Source of the DNA: Agroathelia rolfsii
Lineage: Eukaryota > Basidiomycota > Agaricomycetes > Amylocorticiales > Amylocorticiaceae
Reading direction: 5' to 3'
Length of the DNA stretch: 64,000 nt
Assembly: GCA_018343915.1 (NCBI GenBank)
Contig: JABRWF010000001.1
Coordinates: 1,612,001 to 1,676,000 of the forward strand
The translations under genes were made by a program, and so were the position numbers. Position 1 is the first letter of the stretch. Every line of letters starts with the position of its first letter. Below, piece by piece: positions 59,358 through 64,000 of the stretch. Below the pieces are notes generated by a model. The model had not been told where the DNA came from. It searched no databases and saw nothing but the letters and a program-made list of their open reading frames with translations.

Positions 59358-60468
59358 CTACTTTATCCGAGCCTCGCACAGGCTACACAAGCAGCTGTGC
59401 ATAAAGGCATTCCCCTCGGTGGACACTCCCGCTCCCAGCCTCAAACAACTTAAATACTAGACAGGACCAGTCCCTGTCACACATGCGGAACCGGGGATAC
59501 AGGCTCTGCCAGTCCTCAGATTGGGAATCGTATACCAATGAGATCTTATCCCAGGTTCATAACACTCCACAAAAAAAGACAGTCGTATGGCAGGCGATAA
59601 TGATGCCGTCATCCAACGTCGCAATTCCAGACTAGATCTTGTGGGACCTAAAACTGAATCATTTCTAAGCGTCCTGAGCAGTTAGATAGGAGTAGGGCCT
59701 GATATTCAAGAGGGTGTGTGCAATAGAAGACAAGCATCATACCATTCCTGAGGCCAGATGGAAGAGGGAATTTGTAATTTGAGTTTCAATGGGTAGCGAT
59801 GAACAACCGATTAGTTGCATTTCTCGAGTCACTAGCACAAATTCCGCAACGAGTAAGGTGTGGCACTTCATCAAAGCTTTATCATCAAACAAAAACCGAT
59901 GATGTACATCTAGTGGAGAGAACATTCGAATGTAACCAATGAGGCTAGTGAAGCTCAGGCCGGCCCGAACAGGATATCCAGCCAGCTTATCGATGTATCT
60001 CAAAAAAGGTACTAAGTAACGGAGCGTGTAGTGCAAGAGCAGGACCGAATTGTACGCCCGTGTATTTGTTTGTCACGTCTGTTCACTAAATATTATTGGC
60101 GCTGATGATGGATGCATAAGGATGTACTAGTGCATGCTACTGGCAGTGTATAGACAACACCAATACGATCAATCTGAGCCTCAAAGTCAAACGCTCCCGC
60201 GCCATCGGGCAAATTCAAGCTTCAAATTGGACTGCTAGTGCTTATTTCGTCCTACCGATGCGGTGAACATATCAGTGATGGATACTGCCAATTCAATCAT
60301 TGCGGCCACGTATACCACGACTGGCATTGCACGTCAGAATCGCTTGCGACACAGCCCGTGGCGCAGACCAGTTAAATATCCAGAACGTTTATAATTTGAG
60401 AGCTTCAGAAACTACCAGCTTCGTTGCTCAGACAGCAAGACGTCAACTCAACTTCAGCTTAAACTTGG

Positions 60469-61573
60469 ATGATGTTGTTGCCCCAAGTTCATCCATTCCA
60501 ATGTGAAGACCCTGATCTTTTTGTCAAGTCAAGCCGTGATGGTGCTTCGTTTGGCGTCAAAAGGGAAGCACTAATGTCCAGTGATGTATTCCGTCCGTAT
60601 TGAATCTAAGCGTTATTTGATTTGCTTGGATTACTGAATTTTGTGCCAGGTGGTATGTTCGCTGTATGTGATGATGACCTAGACCGCCATGGTAAGGATG
60701 AGGTCCCTGCCAAACCTCGTAATGAAAGCCTTGAATTGGACGAGTCCGGCGAGACGCTTTCTATTCTCCTTCACTTGCTACACACCCCACCACCACCACC
60801 GCCCAGCCAAATCTATTCATTAGACTATGCTCCATCCACCGATTCCAACCTCCCTGAGGAATCTCGTGGTCTGGCTAGTGAATATATGCCAGGGTCGGTA
60901 ATTCCCTTACCGTTGCTAGATCTATTCTACACCGTGGTCGACAAATACGCTCTCTCTGAATCAATTTCTCACTCCTTAAACGAGCATTTACTGGCACATG
61001 CATCTGATTCTCCCTTGCAAGTGTATTGCAAGTCCATAGAGCTTGGCTTGTACGACATTGCCTCCCAGGCTAGTCGACACCTCATCTCTCCTCCAGTGTC
61101 GAAATACACAGACGAGGATGTTCGTCAAATGCCTAGCATCGTGGCATACCATAAGCTGGTACAATTCCAGGCAGTACGAATCGAAGAACTCAAATCTATT
61201 CTTCTCAAAGAAGACTTGTTTCCTTACGGCTATGGTGCCTGCCCAGCTGGTAATCACAGACAACAGGCCGAAGGTATATGGGAACAACGCAGGAGATTGC
61301 TAGCACCATGGATAGAAGCAGGTAGCTACTGCATGACTTTCCTCTCATGAACAACGTCTTTAATTTCCTCGCAGATACTGATATAGCTGCCGAGATGAGA
61401 GTGCTAATTCCTAGAGTTGAATCATGTTCCACTTGCTTGAAAGCATGTATTGCGGCTGTAGATATGATTGCTGTAAGTAATTTCCCTCTTCATTTCATTC
61501 CCGGATCATACATTTATTCCATGATGTGATTCAGTACAAGACTTGCAAAGTCCCCAAGCGTATAAAATGGTAG
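60469..61573 (+). CDS. BTB/POZ-domain protein
   Basis: Four exons: 60469-60592, 60650-61321, 61375-61472 and 61535-61573; 310 residues. The N-terminal part reads PDLFVKSSRDGASFGVKREALMSSDVFRGMF (one block broken by intron 1), the typical BTB opening in which substrates are presented through a homodimer or Cullin-3 contact. It continues with ESGETLSILLHLLHTP, a short poly-Pro run, DLFYTVVDKYAL and LHAHAS-like LLAHASDSPLQVYCKSIELGL. The C-terminal part has paired Cys (CSTCLKAC) of unknown role. Many such proteins occur in mushroom genomes. The role is not known; a Cullin-3 adaptor is possible by family. Confidence 0.8.
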
Positions 61574-61649
61574 TAGACGCATCAAAATAACATCATGTAT
61601 TATCTATCTGCTATTGGTATCATGTAAAGCACAATGAACAATCATACTT

Positions 61650-62394
61650 CTACTTATTGTGCCAAATGAGTGTGCGGAGATTGTTCCAGTGGTTCGAATC
61701 ACGGTATAGGTAAGTCATGGAATTGAACATGCCAGGCTGGATAGTTTCTCCCCGATGTTCATAGAGCCACATAACAGCACCCCATGAGAGTGCTGCGAAC
61801 GCAGTGAACCATTTGGAATCTGGTGGAACAGGGCGGACATTAAGCCCGGCCGTAGACGAAATCGAGTATGGCTTGTTGGCTCGAGGGAGAAATGATGCGA
61901 CAACACGGGATACAACATATAGAACAATCTAGACACGATAACCTTCAGATCATCCTAAAAATGCTCTTTGCAGTATTGTCCTACCTGCTCGTTGACAGCA
62001 GTTCTGTCACCAAATACAATATAGCCACCAAGCAAGCCAGCCAAGAACGTGTCAGGGTTTCGCGACTTGCCCCCGTTGAGCTTCTTAAGTACGAGGAGGA
62101 ACGTCTTGTATAATGTTACAAATTTCGCAAGGTTCGTCGCATGCTGCTTCGTGGCACGGAATATTACTTTGCTTCGAGATTTCCAGCTGTAACGAACAGA
62201 TCAGCTCCTATAGCTCTCCAATATATTCAGAAGATCCATTGTGCTGACTCTCCGCGGCCGAAGATGATGGCCATGACTAATGCATGGGGGAATCGTACTT
62301 TGACTCCATAGACGAATCCGTTTCTGGCACCCTTGACTAGAGAGAGAATGTCGCGAAAGGCCGGGTCGTTTATAAAGCTCTCGAGGGCGGACAT
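61650..62394 (-). CDS. Peroxisomal membrane protein 4 (PXMP4/PMP24) homologue
   Basis: Three exons: 62394-62249, 62186-61985 and 61928-61650; 208 residues, close to the 212 of the human protein. Matching blocks are GARNGFVYGVKVRFPHALVM near the start, ATNLAKFVTLYKTF, FLAGLLGGYIVFGDRTAVNEQIVLY (across the second intron), and near the end WGAVMWLYEHRGETIQPGMFNSMTYLYRDSNHW. The family belongs to the Tim17/22/23 fold and sits in the peroxisome membrane; its transport role is not settled. All introns are GT-AG and 62 bp or less. Confidence 0.88.
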
Positions 62395-62980
62395 GGTGAA
62401 GTGTATGCAGGGGACGAAGAACCGGTGCAGGAGATATAAAGCTGCCTTTGCGACAAAAGATGTTGGGGGTACAAAGCCAAGATTGCTGAGGTGTTGAGCT
62501 TCCCCGCTGAATCAAGTGGATAGGACCCAATAATGTGAGAGTTCGGGCTGGTCACCACCGGTGTCTTATGCGGCAAATGGACACTCGGGCACTACCTGTT
62601 TCCGAGTCCGGACTGTCCGGATATCGCAAGTGGCCAAAACCAATCACATGCTAACGTTACAACAATCAACAACTAACGTCGGTTATTCAGCTGTACTTCC
62701 CTCATCGGTGACATAGTATACTACAAACTCAAATAGTATGCTAAATAGGTGCTACATATATGCCATTTAGACCTGTAATGGCTTAATTCATTGGTGCGCT
62801 GATGTGCCTTTTGATGATCGAATCCAAAGTTCGCGAACGTGTCAACAATAGCACATGCTATTTTTTTATATCTATTGTAAGTGGATTCTGAATAATAGTG
62901 TACATTTCACAAAGCTATTAGAGCACCTAGCTAGCCAAGCTAAGTCGGAAATATCATAAAACACGCATCAATTCGTGTCA
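62395..62980. other. Intergenic, no gene seen
   Basis: A 586-bp spacer between the PXMP4 start (-) and the stop of the last gene (-). AT-rich; no feature recognised. Confidence 0.4.
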
Positions 62981-64000
62981 TCAGTTATCAGAGCCGTTAT
63001 CGCCAAACCATTGATCCTTGAAAGCGAACTGGTCTAGGGTCATCCATTCCAGCTGCATTACCACCACCATCATCTCATCAGCATCATCCAGCAAACTCTA
63101 ATAGAAAAAGATACTCACGACATTACATTCAGGCGGAGGAGTTTCACTACTCCCGCCTATCACAACAAATCTTCGATACTTCTCCATCATAGGCGGCTGT
63201 ATCTGCAAGATAGCCATCTCACGCCCTACTTCGTCGAGGACGGCCTCCTTCCACTGCTCCGAGGTGTACGTGATTGCCTGAGCATCATGATACTCCAAAC
63301 AATCCTTGAGGAGCGCCTCTGGGTCGGTACACGGCATTGAGACATCTTCAGAATAAAATACAGTAGGCGAGCTGCCCTGTCGTCGGCGATCCCAAGTGGA
63401 ACGAATGATGGATATTTTGCCTTCATCGACGAGTTCTAAGATGCCTTGGCAGACAAGGTCGCCTCTGTCATAACATATTCATGCGCAGTTGAAATCAGAT
63501 AACGTCAAAATGGAATATGGTATGCCTTAACAGGAGATGAACTCACGAATCATACAGTTCAAGGAGATCTTCTTCGGGGTGTAGATTTTTGGCAAGGTTT
63601 GCAAGGACGAGTGGGGTAAGATAACAAGTCCAGAAAGCGTGAATCCCCAGCTTTCGCATGAGATCAAGGCAGCCTAGATAATTGTCTTTCAATGCCTCCA
63701 CGGTAAATGTAACAACACCTCCTTTTAAGATGTCATTGAATGAATAGTCCAACCTATAAGCAGGGACTTTCACCCACCCAAAGGCCATATCTCCCGTAAC
63801 CCCCACCTTCCAGGCTCGACAAGAGCGCTAGTCCCATAAAGCCAAAAGGACATCGACGGACGCGTAGATTTGTAAATAGACAACTTTGCAAACTTGCTCA
63901 GCTCATTTAGCGATTCAACATGCATAAAGACTGCGCGTAGCATGTCTTTCTCAAGCGACACATGTGTAGCTTGACATTCGTCCAGCACTTTCTGGAGTAA
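62981..64000 (-). CDS. Unknown protein, 5' end beyond window
   Basis: The visible exons are 64000-63807, 63753-63547, 63464-63119 and 63052-62981. All are joined by GT-AG introns in one frame and end at TGA 62981-62983. The translated part (about 270 residues) has segments such as LEKDMLRAVFMHVESLNELSKFAKLS, LDYSFNDILKGGVVTFTVEALKDNYLGCLDLMRKLGIHAFW (read in pieces) and LTPLVLANLAKNLHPEEDLLELYDS. The C-terminus is EWMTLDQFAFKDQWFG with an acidic end. I do not recognise the family. It appears largely helical and soluble, with no membrane segment. The real start may lie to the right of the window. Confidence 0.65.

Larger units (their letters stand above)
58780..60468. other. Long intergenic region between divergent genes
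   Basis: About 1.7 kb between the flavin oxidoreductase (-) and BTB (+) starts. It contains the palindromic element at 59054-59171, a G run near 59309-59317 and a CCCCCG-type repeat near 59333-59357. A 99-codon minus frame at 59737-60036 has no recognisable domain. Confidence 0.45.

Noticed and set aside
59155..59379. Gly-rich minus-strand frame of 74 codons
   Set aside because: It is produced by the CCCCCG repeat and G runs and has no domain.
61686..61704. Possible tRNA B-box (GGTTCGAATC)
   Set aside because: It is antisense of the coding sequence for YRDSNHW in the PXMP4-like gene, and no cloverleaf or A-box lies at the proper distance.

Overview
This window is nuclear DNA of a basidiomycete fungus, most likely an agaricomycete. 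The genes are dense and split by many introns of about 50-75 bp. They include a GT31-like glycosyltransferase, THI4, an Rpd3-type histone deacetylase, an eqolisin protease relic, and an expanded F-box family with the WRSIALSNPSLWT-type motif that is common in mushroom genomes. Gene order and strand are mixed, with no operons. Exon models below were built by hand from splice sites and frame. For genes where I list exons, the total coding length is divisible by three, and the translation matches the family named.

Layout. 1-8.1 kb: an F-box gene cut by the window edge (-), a GT31 glycosyltransferase (-), a decayed leucine-rich-type relic and an intact F-box gene (+). 8.3-20.4 kb: a conserved fungal membrane protein (-), a medium-chain reductase (+), an RBM39/CAPER-type splicing factor (+), a secreted S10 serine carboxypeptidase (-) and a Rab4-like GTPase (+). 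21-31 kb: two Ser/Thr-rich single-pass membrane proteins of the same design on opposite strands, with an isochorismatase-family hydrolase between them. 31-45 kb: a cupin (+), a short-chain dehydrogenase resembling fungal L-rhamnose dehydrogenase (-), a small unknown gene, biotin synthase (+), an exonuclease-fold protein with its catalytic residues lost (+), THI4 (+) and a class I histone deacetylase (+). 45.7-56.5 kb: an F-box family cluster (two intact genes, two pseudogenes) surrounding a glutamic-protease pseudogene. 57-64 kb: an Old Yellow Enzyme (-), a palindromic MITE-like element, a BTB protein (+), a PXMP4-type peroxisomal membrane protein (-) and an unknown gene that runs off the right edge (-).

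The genes do not form one pathway. Two vitamin genes (biotin synthase and THI4) lie within 6 kb of each other, and core regulators (HDAC, RBM39-like factor, Rab4) sit beside a fast-evolving F-box family. The points most worth a second look are the intact DEDDh-fold gene that has lost every catalytic residue, the paired mucin-like membrane proteins with a shared juxtamembrane motif, introns with a poly-A run directly at the 3' splice site, four GC-AG introns, a 5-nt microexon in THI4, a 118-bp palindromic element, and a protease pseudogene broken only by single-base losses.
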